DNA of 64,000 nt from Taenia hydatigena (Eukaryota > Platyhelminthes > Cestoda > Cyclophyllidea > Taeniidae): the NCBI GenBank assembly GCA_036345935.2, contig JADWOT020000009.1, positions 510,287 to 574,286 on the forward strand, given 5' to 3'. Under the pieces are notes generated by a model. The model had not been told where the DNA came from and made no database searches. It worked only from the letters and a program-made list of their open reading frames with translations. The position numbers and the translations under genes were made by a program. Shown one piece after another: positions 13,001-28,000 of this stretch (positions within the stretch are counted from its first letter, which is position 1; each line of letters begins with the position of its first letter).

Positions 13001-16000
13001 TACACCAGCGATAGAAGAGTGTTGTTGAGGCTACACGATACTACGATCGTGTGAGAACAATAACCGCACCGTAGCGTAATGCACAAACCATCATGTACGA
13101 ACGGATGAAATCTTTGAGGGTTTTAATTGTTTTAATTTGCTTTACCGTCCAGTAAAAACGTCTCGCATCCTTCCGTTGGCGCGGCGTGACCTCCTTTAGA
13201 AAAGTTACATGGTGCATAAACAAAAGGGACATAAAAAGATCTGCATTTGTTCTCCCTTTGCGATTAGTCTGGCTGCCTGCTAAGAAACATCTTCCACATT
13301 AGAATGGGGTGAAGGACAGAAGGTTACTGACAAAAAACAGTGGGATGCAGCATCGAAGTAGGAAATTCAACACCACTCAAGTTATGCAATTACACGGGAA
13401 AACATTTGATTGCTACTAATGAAGGGGGCAATTAGCCACTGACGATACGCCAGGGAGTAAGCGAAGAGTGTGGGAGGTCTAGTAACCTCCCCACCGAAGA
13501 GGTGATAATCACTTTGATAAGCATCGGGGGAACATGGAGAAATACAAAAAAAATCATTCTTCATCGCAAATCCGCAAGCAATCTCGTCGTACTTTGAGCA
13601 TTTTCATCACGGGAGTTCAATAATCCATTCCAAACTGCTAATGGATGCATGGCACGTAGTGTCCGCTTACTTGACAGCTTCCACAATGACCACCGCATGC
13701 TGTAAGTTTAAACGAACTATTTTTTTTTTGGAAATTGTTCCCGACACATTAATGAGTAAAGGGTAAACTCGTATCCCTTCATTGTTAACAAGAGTAGGGA
13801 GTTCTCTAGAAATGAATCACCATTATCAAAGTATTTAAATCCGAATGCCACATTGACCGACGTCAGAAGTTTCTGTGGGTTCTTTTAGCCGATACCTGAT
13901 CGAAATGGGAGGAGAGCAATGGAGAAAAGGACAAACGAAGAGTACCGCACAGGAAGACGGATGCATATTTTTGTTCAGTGATGCACGTAAACGATTTGAC
14001 ATAATAAAAGTCAACGAGATGCAACAAAACGATCGTTGTGGACTTCACTAAAGAACATATCAACTTGTCCAATCATCCCGTAGATGATCAGCGTCTTCCA
14101 CATCCCCCTAGTTAGGACGGCGCAACAAAACATTTGCTAATTTCATCATGCAATTACCGACAGCAAAGGAGCTTTTGTTGGGGATAATTACCACAGCGCA
14201 GGCAACGCTTTCAGCCAGTTAGAAGCCTCAACACTTCCAGTAGCACAATCAAATAAATCGCCTGATTGCAACTAGCTCAGCGACGATTATAGAGAAGCCT
14301 TTTTTGGTGAGAAAACTTAGCCAAAACAGATTCTGAACTGATCCAACAGTGCACCGACTACCTTATCCACTTCGATTCTAACTATAACTTCAAGAAGCAA
14401 TTTTTTATGCAGCTTCCCATCAAAAGCACTAAGTACAACTAACGACAATGAGTTTGACAATCACGTGTGTAAATGACGGGAAGAACTTAGTTGACACAAG
14501 TAACCAATTCAGTGGTTTCATCAATGATACCTGCCTTTTCTATACCACTTCATAGGCAAATTATGGCGATACATAAAAGCAAGTTTGTAAGATTTTCAAG
14601 ATCGCCTTTTTGCTAAGAAAACGGGCTTCAACTTATTGCCTCCCACAATTAGTTCCAAAGGCCTCGAAATCACAAGCCTCAGGCTATAAAACTGCACGAA
14701 ATTATCAAGTCACTACTGAAAGTGAACTTGTGATGCACAAAGTACTTAATAAAAGGCTAGATAAATTAGTGTTAACATCAAAGAGTTTGCATCTTATGTG
14801 CTACTTATAAGTTTCGCATCTACCATTAGCGGAGGGAGCTTAAAATGGAACTTAACCCCGAGACAATAACAACGGGAGGCTTGAAACTCACATTCGACAA
14901 GGACGGAGGGAATCTGCGAGCATGCAGCGTACTGAGTGACCAGAAGGATACCAAGGAAGGTCATGTAGGCGGGCCAGAGGCGGGAGCAGATATCGCGACG
15001 ATGAGTGAAGAGGAAGAGGAGCATGAGGAGGAGATAGAGTACACTCAGAGCATCCACACGAATGCAGGCGGCGATGACTGTGGCGCAGAAGCATATCTGC
15101 AAGGTGAGAGCTCTTAAGAATATCCAAGGGGCAGATTTTCATCCCGATTAACCAAACACCAAAAACGCTTGAAGTAATATCTAAGCTTTTGAGCTGATTA
15201 CCTACCAATAAATTCAGTGAGAAACCACACGGGTTTTCTGCCACAGCTCGATGGATGCATTCGTGAGAAACTTTTGAAGAGCATCACTCGCAATGGAGGA
15301 TGGAAGAGGGCTTGTCGACAGTTAATTTGGGAAAGGAAACATAATTTGATTTACCTGTAAATACCAAGTACCCGTTTCTTTAATAAGTCCAGTCGTAGAA
15401 AAAGTGGATGCAAAACGACCTGAGGATCATCCTCCTATGAGCAGAATGCCTAAGTGCGATTCATGAGACCCGATGTCTGAAAAATCAGCTGCATCTGACG
15501 ATAAGCCAAGGAGTTGTTAATCTGAGATTGAAATGAATGAGTGGACCTCTTTAATATACGAATTAATGTGGACAGGTGTGGGTGTGTATGCAATGTTGAA
15601 AATGATTCCACTGGGCGTGAAGTGCGAGGCGTGTCACACTTAATAGAGCCTGCCCACGACTTAAAGGAAGTAACCTAGAGATTACTTGTGATAGTCAAAG
15701 GATTGCGAAAGATAATGTGAGCGAGATTGATAAAAATCTGGAATGCGCATATTCACTGATTTATAAAAGCCTCAACCCCAGTAGTGTGTGAGCATAGTGC
15801 CTTAGACTCCTTTTTCAAGAAACACAGAGATGGCCTTTTTGGTGCACCATTCACGTCCCTTCTCAATGAATCCTACTTTCGTGGAACATTTTATTCCTGG
15901 AAGACAAAAAAATCTAGCCCTAGCATCCGCTGCCTCTACCTCACCCATATTTCCCAACTACCATTCACTTCACAAACGACTATTGACAAGGAAAAGTGAT

Positions 16001-19000
16001 TAACACTTAGAGAAATACCAGAGCAAATCTTCTCGCAGGCAAAGTCAGCGGTGTGACTTTTTGTGCCGTTCCACAAGAAAAAGACTATCTCAAAAATTAG
16101 TTCACTAGCCGTGGCTTTTTTAAGGCGAGATTTCACTTTCTGGTCACTTGTGAAAACCTCGAATGAACAATTTCACCTCCATCCATCAATATGAAAGACA
16201 GGAAGTATAGCCCTCACGGAAAGGAGTAATGCAAGTGAGTTAATATTTTGATGATAGACAATTATGCATCCTTTCGATTAGTGTTGCAACGTAAGGGCCT
16301 ATCAGCATCCAAAAGGCATGGAACGTTTTTACAACTCCGGTTTAAGGCTCAATGATATCACATGATAGTTGAAATTTGCCAAATGACTTAATTATGAACG
16401 TTGGCCTCAGGTTAACGCAACAATGACACCAAAATGTCTTCCCATGGTTACCGTGAATTGGGGATCTTTCTTAATGTAATTCATCCGGAGTCAAGTTTTT
16501 TAAACCACCTCTAAGGAGTGCGTCTTGCTACAACTATAACGATGGAGCCGTGTTAAACTCTATGCTTTGCACCACATGTACTTGACAACTTTCCACAATT
16601 TGCAGCGACCTGCATTGATAGCCGCAAGATTATTTTTTAATTATCAAATATGAAGCAAAGAATGACTACGATTTAGTACTGGTGTGCGCTTGAAGGAGTA
16701 AAAACTCGTCGGAAAATAATAACAGAATTACCATTTCCTAACTCAACCAAAATCCAGCGTTTTTGGCAAAATACCACAAAATATATGAAAAGCACACTGT
16801 TGGATTAAATTTAAAGCCTTAAGAAATGCACCTCTCAGTAGCTCTCCCACAACCAACGCCAATAAAATCCAACAAAGGTAGAGACAGCTAGAGAGTTGCT
16901 TTTAAATGCAGCAGACGTTTTCCTTCAACTATAGCTATTTCAAATCAGCTACAGAAACGGGAGGAAGTGCCAAAATGAAAATAGTAGCCGTCCTCTGATT
17001 TCTTCGAAATGATCATATTATTGTGTATACTCATAGAAGTGGATGTGGATGGCATATTAAGTCTTCTTGAGTTTGCTGGAGATCTGATGGAAACAAAGAT
17101 CCACTTTTAGCCCTTTGATGGGGGAGAGAGAGAACTAACCTCCTCCAAGAGATGGCCCTATTTTAGCGCCAATGACGAACGACTCTTGGATCGGTGATTA
17201 AAGCACAAGATAGCAAGTTGATGCTATTGCATCGCGATTGAAGATTCATTACACCACCCTGACTTTGCTGTAGTGACAAGTCCTCAAATACATGGGAGCT
17301 TGAATGAAACTGGGACTATCAGCTTCAAAGATACACAGTTAAAAAGTGCTACCAGTGGGGTAATAAAGCAGGATTAAGCGGCAACTTCCTTACCACTATT
17401 CGCAACAGCTGGCATGCATGTTATCAGGCAATCCAGACAAAACAAATCAAGATATCGGGCAACGATAGTAGCAAGTGTGATAGCCAATACTTTTGGGTGA
17501 TGAACGAAGTATCGTGTCGGCGGAGACGTAAAACTGCTACAAGTATCTACCCAACTCAGAACTCTAGCAGCAATTACTGTGAGCATTCCAAGCGCAGAAC
17601 ACCTGATTCTGTTGTTGAAACACACAAGAAATGATACCTTTTATGTGAGCAGTGGACGCAATTATCACATACGAAAATAGGGGGTTTCAAAAAATCGGCG
17701 TCGATTAGGTACCAAGATCGATAGGCTGTTTTAAAATAATTCAGCCGTAATAGCCAAGTGCATAGGTGAAGGGTGAGACTGCGTGGAAAAGTCAAAGCGC
17801 TTGTCATTCCCTGAAATGCTATTAGCTTTTCGATAAATTTAGAAAATCATTGGAAATACTTGAGTAACCGAGAACGATAACAAAAGGGACGGACAATGGA
17901 ACTGTAGGCCTCGCGTCCGAAAGGGCGACTGACCACAACCTCCATCAACTAATCGCGCAGAGGGAGATTGGTTGGGCATTTTGATCTCGACACCCTTAGC
18001 ACGCAATGATGTTAACTACGCACCAATGTGTGCGTCTGTGTGTGCTGATGGATTTGTTCATTGCTGGTGGGAAAAAAAGGCTTGGAGCGCCAGGTTAGGA
18101 CAAACGACTAGTTAAGGTTAAGTCCTAATAATCTGTTCGAGGAGTAATAAGTTGGTGCTGGGCTTCCTTGAGGCGCATTGACTTCCCAATCAATCTTTCA
18201 CTCAAATTTCACGATTTTGTGGGGGAAATTGGCACAATCGAATTCATCATGGCGTCCGAATAGGATTCAAAGGAGACGCCTTAACATCAGGATTAATAAA
18301 TCAAATTCACGTATTTTGTCTAGCGGACGTGTGTGCGCCGTGATATTAGGGTGAGACAAGTGGTAGCGTCAAAAGGTGCGCGTGTGCATATACATAGTGG
18401 ATTAGGGAGAGAGATAACGCTCGGTCCATAAGCTGTGAATTTTCAAGATCATTAACTTCAACCCTTGATAGCAATTTTTTATTCATGCAAGGATAGAGTT
18501 TATTTACTTGCGTAAGGTTATTTATAGGTCGAGTGAACAAAGATTTACAGCTACAAATCCAAAGCCAAATGACGGAACACGCAATACAGGCACCCTGTAA
18601 CACTGGCAGCAAACAAATTTAAGATACAAGACGCGGTGTCGACTATCTTCAACCCTCAAATAAGTTGGAAGCCTTAATTAACTCAGGAAAAGTGGGAAAT
18701 TCATGCAAAAGTCAATCGTTTTAACCGTCAATAATGATTCATCAAGTAGGTGAAGTGTTCGGGCAGTCTTTGGCAAAGACCAGTGCAATTATTTGTTGGA
18801 ATCTACCGATTATAGAAAAATGCGATTGTTTATGTACGCGTACTATAAAACAGTCCATCACCGCTGTGGTAGTCCTCCGTGGCCTCCCTGCTACTCGCCT
18901 TTTACACCACTTAAAGTCGACCGTACAAACCTAATGGAGAAAACCCCACCTTGCCTACCCGACCTAAGCTGCAGAAGTTTCCCTCAACATCTGTCCCAGA

Positions 19001-22000
19001 GCGCCTGGAGAGTGTCATGAATGTCAGAATCGACCACTAATCCATAAGCGGGTAGCGAAACAACCTGTTTGGACCTACATAAAATGGCAAAGTCGTGAAG
19101 AAGGATACTACATAAACGGGGTTTTCAAGATACTTCAATTTGTTCCTTATTCCATATTGCAAAAAGGCGCCCGTATGCTGGATTTTTTGTTCTTTATCGT
19201 ATCTTATATAATCTTCCTGCTACTTTGAACCCACCTTCACATCGTAGACTGATGGATGACATTCCGGCTAGTATACCGATGGGAGACGTAAAAGCAGGAC
19301 GAACCGTGCAGAAGTTAGTCAACTAAAACCTTGTTCTTGAGGGCAAACTCATTCAAAGGTAGGCACACCACGTTGAGGAAGTTCCTCTCTCCCACGCAAT
19401 AATGGAGCATTGTGTGATTACAGCTACTACGAGTGTGGCAGAAACTTTTAGCAATTTCAAACCTAAATAGCCGATGTCATAATGAAGGCTTCTAAACATT
19501 TGAGCCCCACGTCTCATGCATTAACAACAGTTAGGCGACAAAGAGCTTCAAAAACTAACAACTTGTCCTGCCTAGAAATTAAGAGGGACAAATGTCCCCC
19601 TTCTCGCCAATATGAACCAATCAGAATAGAAGTTTCGTGATAAAAAAATTAGAAGATTTAAAAAAATGAAGGTATTTAACCAAACTAGCCAACCATCCGG
19701 CCAATCATGGTTGGTTGATTCATCTCAATAACTAACAACCCAACCATCCATCCATCCCCATCCGCCTAGTCATCCATTCAAGCAAAAATCCTTCCATCCA
19801 GTCAGGCAACTTTTCATTCAACTGCATTACATTGCTTACCGGTAAAGTAGAAACAAATCGACCACTCCGAAAACATAATCGTTTTAAAAACTAATTGGCA
19901 CAGTAAAGAAGCTACTCGACCAGTCAACCGGATTCTACTTTACCTCCAAACCGAGTTTGTAGAAGGTGTAATTAGCGAGGCATTTGAGGAAGTTTACAAG
20001 CCTCTCGTTCATAGTGTCGAAGGTTATCTCAGGGAAGATAATGCCCGACTTGGGTCGCAGGCTGCCCGGCTTGCGATAATACTGCATTTGGCGGTACTTG
20101 ATCACATGCCAGAAGACACAAGCTACCAGAAGCAGCGCCAGCGGCTACATGCGTAGAGAAAACAGGGGTTTTTTAGGCTGATTAAAGTAAAAAAGTTTGA
20201 TTTCTCATGCTGCTGCTATATTTAGGCTTGTAGTACATCACTGTTAGCGATGGGGGCAATATGGTTTAGGATTTCTTGATTTAATTCACAGGTCACCCAA
20301 CTAGGAAGCAAAATGGGACCAATTGTTTTTATTATCAGAATAAAAAGGCAATGAAAAGTGAATAAGCCTCACGATTTCACAGCATGAGGAGTGGATTTTT
20401 ATAAACTTGGAGTTAGTCCTCAAGCTAAACGACTCAACTGACATTCGTTTCAACAAGATACTCCGAACTTCCCTATTTTTTTCTCATTTATTTGAGTCCA
20501 AATTTCCAAAAGGCATCGGCCTTTTACCGACTTAATACCTGATGGTGCTCGGATTTCTTTTTTCCCTACATTTAATGTGAATCTCGCATAAATATCCACC
20601 AAAGTTGACGCTTTTTCAAAAAATCAGCTTGGAAACATTGGACTATGTCGGAATATATCACGCGGAAAACACCCACCTCTGTTTAACCCGCTACGGGTGA
20701 TTAGGAGACCATAAGGGAGGTAACAAGGTTTCTAATTGAATGAAAAAAATCACAACCCTACTGATGTAAACTCAGATACGGGTTGCTTTTTATTGCTGAG
20801 CATCAACAAGATTGCCATTGGAACAGGTCAAAAAAGAATCTTGGCTGCTGAGCCTTATGACAAGGCCCCAGGAATCCGTGAAAACAATCCAAGCCACGGT
20901 ATCGCCCATAAATTGAGAGTATCAAATTTGAGCATGAACAACGCCGAGAGATTGTTTTACTAAGACATGTTGCAGCTCCTTCCGGGTGGCCCAAAATTGG
21001 GTAGATATTTTGAATGTGTTCTTCTCAACCCCTTGCATCTTGCTTCCTTAAAACTGACGCTCCAAGAGGAAGAAGTTGTAAAATTCTGTAGTCAATTGAC
21101 AGATTCCAGAATCTCGAAGCTACCCTATGTCTCAGAGTAGGCGGAAGCGACAGATTTGGTGCGCAGGAGTGAGGGATAGAAATACTCCAGCAGATACTCG
21201 TCATCTACCTTCCAGTCTCAGTCTTTCTAAGATAAAACGAATGTCGAGTAAGCACCACCAATATCAAAGGAACCTGCAGTCGCAAACGCTGTCAAATAGG
21301 TCAATGTCTTTAATTCACTCACTCCAAATAATGGGTCACAAGGGCTGACATATGAGCAACTTTCCTCCTTTCTCTTTGCAAGTTTTGAGACTTTTTTTAA
21401 TGCATGCATAATTAAGCATGACAATTTTCGCTCTATCACCGCTTCAATCATCCTATTACCTCCCAAGTGTCTAGTCTCCTTTGCATTTGTTTGTCCAATG
21501 TCATCAACAAAGTGCCAACATTCACCTAAAAACTGTCACGGGACTACGGATCTTGGATTGCCATGTAAGGACAGGACTTGATTTCATTTGATTCAATGGC
21601 GCTTAACAGTCATTACCATATGCTGATTATGGATGTGGGGAAGATCCAGTTGTTTGGATCCCACGACCTCTTCATCCAAATAAAACACCTACAGAAAGTT
21701 CTCGGTAGGACAGCTACTAAATTTTAAAGAATTGATCCCTAGTTCGCCCCAAACTGCCCATCATTCTCGCATTTTTTTCTGTCTCATTGAAAAATCAAAC
21801 AATCAACCATCTTTAAATCGTAATCAGACTACACTTTTATGAGCTCCACTCATACTAATCTTTAACTAAATGCAAGAATCTGGGTCCGCAGCCGGATATA
21901 CGACTGAGTGTCGATGTGTGCATCTAAAAATGACTTTCTCCTTTCAATGCTACAGAGAAACTTGTTGTTGTCTTTATTGTTGGCACTCTGGGTGACGAAT

Positions 22001-25000
22001 GAAGGAATAGCGGAATAACGGGTGTAAAGTGCAAGAGGTGGCCTCAAGCGACTAAGCCTCGAGAGAGTTGCTTAAGGACATTGAGATGGTCCATACTCAC
22101 TGCACGATCTCAAAAAGCGCCAGATTGCAACAGCCGAACTTCAACCACTTGTTCAGATCTGCACAAGGCTAGTCATTCACGATTCACTTATTACAGTAAT
22201 TCCGAACGCCATCTAAACAGCAAAAAGGGTACACGAAATCATCACATTCTTTAATCATCAAGTCTGCCTCAAATACTTCTGTGTGTGCTCGCTTTGGGCT
22301 GCCAGAGCGTTAGTTGGGCGGAAAAAAGTGGGATTACAAAGAACGGAAAAGGTTTAGGAGAGTCAAAATTTATTTTGCTTATTTTTTCGAGGCGAAAGCG
22401 TAGATGGGGTCCAAAAAAAGTTATGACAATGAATCGACAAAACCTAACTGATTTATACAATTCATAGAATTATGCATAAGTCCACACGAAAGTGCTAAAT
22501 TTTCTACCAAGTTTTTACCTTTGGTGCGTTTAAGCATTGGATTGATTTGATGAACTTTTAAGTAATGTAGGTATTTCCACCCCACCAACTGTTCAGGGGG
22601 CAGGAGAGAAGTGAACTCTTCACTACCTTTAAAGTTACTTGGAAAATTGCTGGAGTTTGGTGCACATGCAGCTTCGGTACCAAATTAGTCGCAAAAAACC
22701 GAGGAGTCTTTGGTAATAGAACCTACTTCAATTAGTTAATGCAACAGATCAGTTCTTCAAGTGGGTGACTGCCTATATGCATGAATGATAAAGCACAGAC
22801 AGGCGTCAGTGTGTCACTCTTGCAATGGTTCTTGCTTATCCTTCCTGCTATTTCGCCTCAACTTCAAACCCACATTTACAACATTCAACACAATGCCGAC
22901 GAAACGAACCTGATACACCCAATTTTACCTTATCCACACTACTAACCTAACCTAACTCGCTTTTACTTCTACAAAAGCTTCCTCTGCCAATTGTCGCATA
23001 GCGCTAGCATACCACTTGAAGAATGCTAGGACGTCAGGGTCTTTCACTAATGTGGCATGTGAGTAGTGAAAACATTTGCCTACGTCTGCATCAAATGAAA
23101 AGATCTTGATAAAAGCCACTGCAACATCGATCTCGTCATCAAAACTTATAAATGTATTCTTTATTTTACATGATGAAAACACCCTTTGCATGTAGAATGA
23201 TTTACTGGCTGAGGGTGCATTCGCAAGCGATGAGAAATGGCTACAGAATCCCACTATTTTCTCAAGTGATGGCAATTGCCATTGCTCAATCACATTAAAA
23301 ATGCAGGTGGAAAACTTGAGATGGAAATGGAGGTAAGCGGAACAACCTTTTTAGATTGTGGAAACAAGTGTTTTATCTAGGCAGAACCTATAAACTTGTG
23401 CCTCAGTAGAAAAGGGGACGGTGATATCAACTGCGACCATTTCAAGCAGTCACCTTGCTTTGTTTTAAAAAAATATTCGCCAAGATTCAACCGCCATTTC
23501 GTCTGCGAATCCTTCCCACATTGTTATGCATTAAGGCAGAAAAGTAACTGAGCGTGAAGACAAATCCCATGCTGGTGTATGACTTGGAACAAATACGTGT
23601 TCGCGGTTTGCTATTTGAAAATACTCCCTTTTGCTTCCCTTTTTCCCCTTCGATGAAATCATGTGCTAGATAGGCGCGCGAAATCAAGGGAAAATTGACA
23701 CATTTATTGCATAAAAGTAATTACCTCCGGTGCCATAAAAGAACACTTCTATCATAACATTGCTTTCACCGTTTTTTCTGAAAGAAGCCATATAACGAAT
23801 TTTTTTGCTCCCAGCAAAAAAAAAAATAATCGTCTGAAAAGCAACAAACCAACTGGATTTTACAAATGAGAAGAGGTTCTAAGTTCCTGCTCTTTGAAAA
23901 CGAAAAAAAGCTATTGTTTTGTGCGGCAACAGGTGGACCATCGCAGAATGTGGGTTGCATTATGCAGCAAACACAAACATCCACTGTGATGTTGATTGAG
24001 TGACTTTTACTTTAACGTATTGCATATTTTCCACAGCAATAACAGTGACAATGGCTATGAGATGACGTCCCTTTTCTTCGACATCAAGGAGTATAAGCTC
24101 TAATTTCAACAGACTCTGTGTCCGCATCATGGCAATGAAATCACTTCAGCCGGATGACAACCAATAGGTAGTGGCCAACCCGGTCACACAGGTGATATGG
24201 AGGCTATGATACCAGGCGAGACGAATGACTGTCGCTCTTCTAACACCAACCAAACCATGGCAACAAGATGCCTGGATGCACATGAGAGCTGCTGCGATTC
24301 GAATAGTACGACTGATCGAACTAACCTGCACCAAACAGGGCAAAATCGTACGCCATCGTTACGTCGGTGAAATTGAAATAACCAGATAGCAACCAATAAA
24401 ATAAACACGGAATGAACAGATGGTCGAGGCAATTCGTCTTTCATTCCCAAAATGACCTTCACTTGAACTGTTCGCAAGTCTCCTCATGTCCGAATGTTAA
24501 TTGAAAAACAAGCGTGCTAGAGGAGGGACAAGTATTTGAAAAAAGGCGAGGGACAAGGTTTATGAGTCACACTAACCGTAATGTATTTGGGAAAGTCCTC
24601 GACCACATCCAGGCCAATCCACTTGCCCGTTCCGTTAGGAAGTAGAGAAGTGATCTAGTGATAGGAAGGGTAAAAAGGTAGAAATTATAATTTTCAAGTT
24701 ATGGGTCAGGTGAATCAATAGTTACTCTTCCACAACCTACGCTGGACTTCGGTTGGGCCGGGTTATTTGGCGCCCCCGATGCGATCACATTGGCATAATC
24801 AACGTCGGAGACAATGTCTAGCTGAAAGAGCATCTTCATAACAATTTGAAGACCAGTGAAGCAGAAGATGAAGGTGACGAGGAAGCCGTGAAGGTAGGGG
24901 AATGGAAAGCACACCACCATAATAATCACTGGAATGATATTCGTGATTGTCACCTGCAAGATGCGCAGAAAACCAATATGCGGTATGCTGTAGATGGATT

Positions 25001-28000
25001 GACATCAGCTAAACTCAGACACTTCTAGAAATCTCAATGGCTTAAAGGCAATTCACAAAGCCGCAAAAAATTTACCCCTCTCGCCCAGATTAAGAAAGGA
25101 GGAGCATATGAAAACTCGAGTTAGAAGGCTCGATGCAGTAATTAAAGTACTGTCAACAATTTAGCCATCAGGACCATTTAATCACATCTCTGAAGACACG
25201 AAGATAGCTGGTGGAAGACCTAGTGAATTCGAGGGGTTCTCAAATCCGGTTTCAAAAGAGAAATCCCGTCGTTAAACTGGGCACTGTCCACCGTAGTCCA
25301 TCAATTAGACCACACAAACGCACCCGCCTCTAAAACGAACAGCCTTGTGGCTACGATATCATCCCCCGCCCTGTCCCATCAGTGCCCTTCTCCGCAATTA
25401 ATGCGAATCGAAAACCCATGAAACCCCTACGCCAACTGGTGTTAAAGATCACCCGCAATAAAATAATTTTATGACCGAAAATTAGCCTCTAAATAAACCC
25501 GAAGAAAACACAAATAAACGTACCTCCTTTATGACAGAGAACATGACGAGAAGACAAACGACTTTGATCCAATGGACCTCTGCAAACCTCCACATCACCG
25601 TACGGGAGGTGTTAATAAACCGACGAATCGACGAGGCAACGATGTTGAAGACAGAGTGAAAGTCTTCCATGAAATCTATATGAATAGGGTAGAGAGAGGA
25701 GGAAACTAACAGGTACCTACTTGACTGGGTCTCCAGCGACTCAGCATAGTTTTGACGTGAAGAACTCGAAGTGGGTTGATTCACACACAACCTGTCTTGT
25801 TCATTACGATCTCTGGAACAAGACAGATAGTTTGAAGCACATTGAAGGGGATAAGCTTACCGATATCGATCTAAAGAGGAGATTTCGAGAAAGGGTTCAT
25901 GAAAGTAGTGCATCTGGAGGATGATGACCACCATGAATGCGACAGGCATCATGAGCCGATCAAAGAGTTCCGCGCTATCAAATTCTTCCAAACCGATGGC
26001 TTTCAATCTACAGTTCAAAAATAAATACACAATCACAGAAACTTAAATGCCAAAGCAGCACATTGGAAATAGGCTAGAACTCACAATTGAGGACTCAATC
26101 CGGTGCCATTTTGCCAGTAGTCCGGAATAGAGGTAAACTGATAAGTGTAGGTGCACAGAAGTACAGCGATGGAGTAAATGATGTAAATCCACCAGAATGT
26201 GAGCATCTGCTTTCGCCAGAATCGGTAGCTCACCTGTGAGGAAAAAAGGAGAAAGGAGGATGCAAGGAGCATACAGGAGACTCAACTGATTTGGAGTAAT
26301 TTTGAAAAATGCAAACACGGGCATAACCATCTGGGCAGACTTTGAGAGGAGGTTGGATAGACGCAATCACTAGCGCTGTGTGTACAAAGTCCAAAACTAT
26401 CATTCAGTTCAGGAGTATAGATACAATCTAGAAATAATTGGAACCTGTTAACACCGCCCGATCTCGATTCAGTGCCGCGTTTTGTTCAGTTAATTGTCCT
26501 CTTTTGTCCTGATTAGACAGGAGAACATCTACACACTCTAGAGACAGTGGCTGGTAGGTGAATGATACTCATTTCAACTAATAAGCGGAATAAGGGAGTT
26601 CCCTTTGCCCTTCGCAGAAAGGTACTAACAACTGACCGCTTGTTTTGCACGTCGGACAATGAATCACATCTTCCAGATTAACCTGAGTTGACGTAATTAA
26701 ATAATAATGCAATAAAACTAAAAAATCTTATCGTTTGCCTAATGTACGTGCTATCGTCTGGCACCAATAACTTCTATAACCCTTTCTTTCAAGATGTGGG
26801 ATTTTTAATTTATTTCCTTGGCAAATAGGATAATAGATGAGAACAATAGATATCCGAACCGGCTTCACTTCTACGACTTGTAAAAATATCGAATGACTAG
26901 AAAATTTTGGATAATAGTTTGCAGTAAACGCCGATTGCAACTTGCCAACTCTTGTAAAAGGTGCAATACAGGAGGGCATCAGACAGCACAGCAGCATTTC
27001 TTTTGCGCACTACCCCTTCTCAAATGTCGCTAGAGCCTTCGAGTTAAGAAACTAGAAAAAAAAAACGCCTGTTCTCCACTGCGAATGCCTCTTCCCGTTG
27101 AAAGGGGGAAAAGGGGTCGCCTACAATCCGGCACCATCAGACAAGTTAAAATAGTCCTCAGCAATGAAAAAAGTGCCTACTTTACTCCACAAGGGAACAC
27201 AATCAGCGGGACAGTCTGGATCCCAATGTCAGAAGAGGCTGGTAAAGAAGTGGATGATCCACCAAGGTCTATAAATTTGAACTTCTCAAGACGCCACTTC
27301 AACAGGGATGTGCAAAAAACTAAGAATTTACTAGTCTCCGTTATCAGTGAAAATGTTTTGGCCGAGATGGACAACGCATGCAGCGAGATGTACAGTGGCT
27401 TGCATGGATGACCTTTTAAGATGTTTTATTTGCAAATCTATGACCGCCTAAAAAATTAGCTATGCTTACTGCTCTCAGTACGTTAGACCGTATAGTCGCA
27501 TTCTCCCTGCCTTTGGATCCTACTTGAGGACTACTAGATTATTCGCAATAAGGCTTAAAAAATCATTTAGTATCCCCCACCTACTCATCTTGCGTTACTT
27601 GCTAACCTCCTCCATTCAAATATTGTTTTTAAATGTCAACAGCAGCTTTACTTTTTTGGCCCTACAAATCTTTAACAACTTCCATGACTTTTAGTTCTCT
27701 TTAAATCTACCTGCTACGTCAACTTTACCAAGTCAAAATTTGGATTGAGGATCTCAATTGATGCGGAAACTTATGTTTAAACAATTGAAACGGTTGTCAT
27801 CTTCCGGACCTTGCAGTCAGCCTCACCACCACACAAAAACAGTGGGTACGGAGAGAGCGCGCATGACAATCTGGCAGGTATGAACGAATGCAACACCGAG
27901 CGGCGACAGTTAGTTAAGTGCAGGTAAACAAGATCATGGACATGTTGAGTCATGGTGATCGGGTACGTGGGCGTAAGGAGATGGCGAGATCAGCCATGAC

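Larger units (their letters stand above)
20145..24576 (-). other. Piezo intron 17 (4.4 kb)
   Basis: No Piezo exon was found, and phase 0 joins exon 17 directly to exon 18. It contains a 113-codon same-strand open frame (22952-23293) and a 32-bp dispersed motif (22778-22809), both described separately. Confidence 0.55.
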
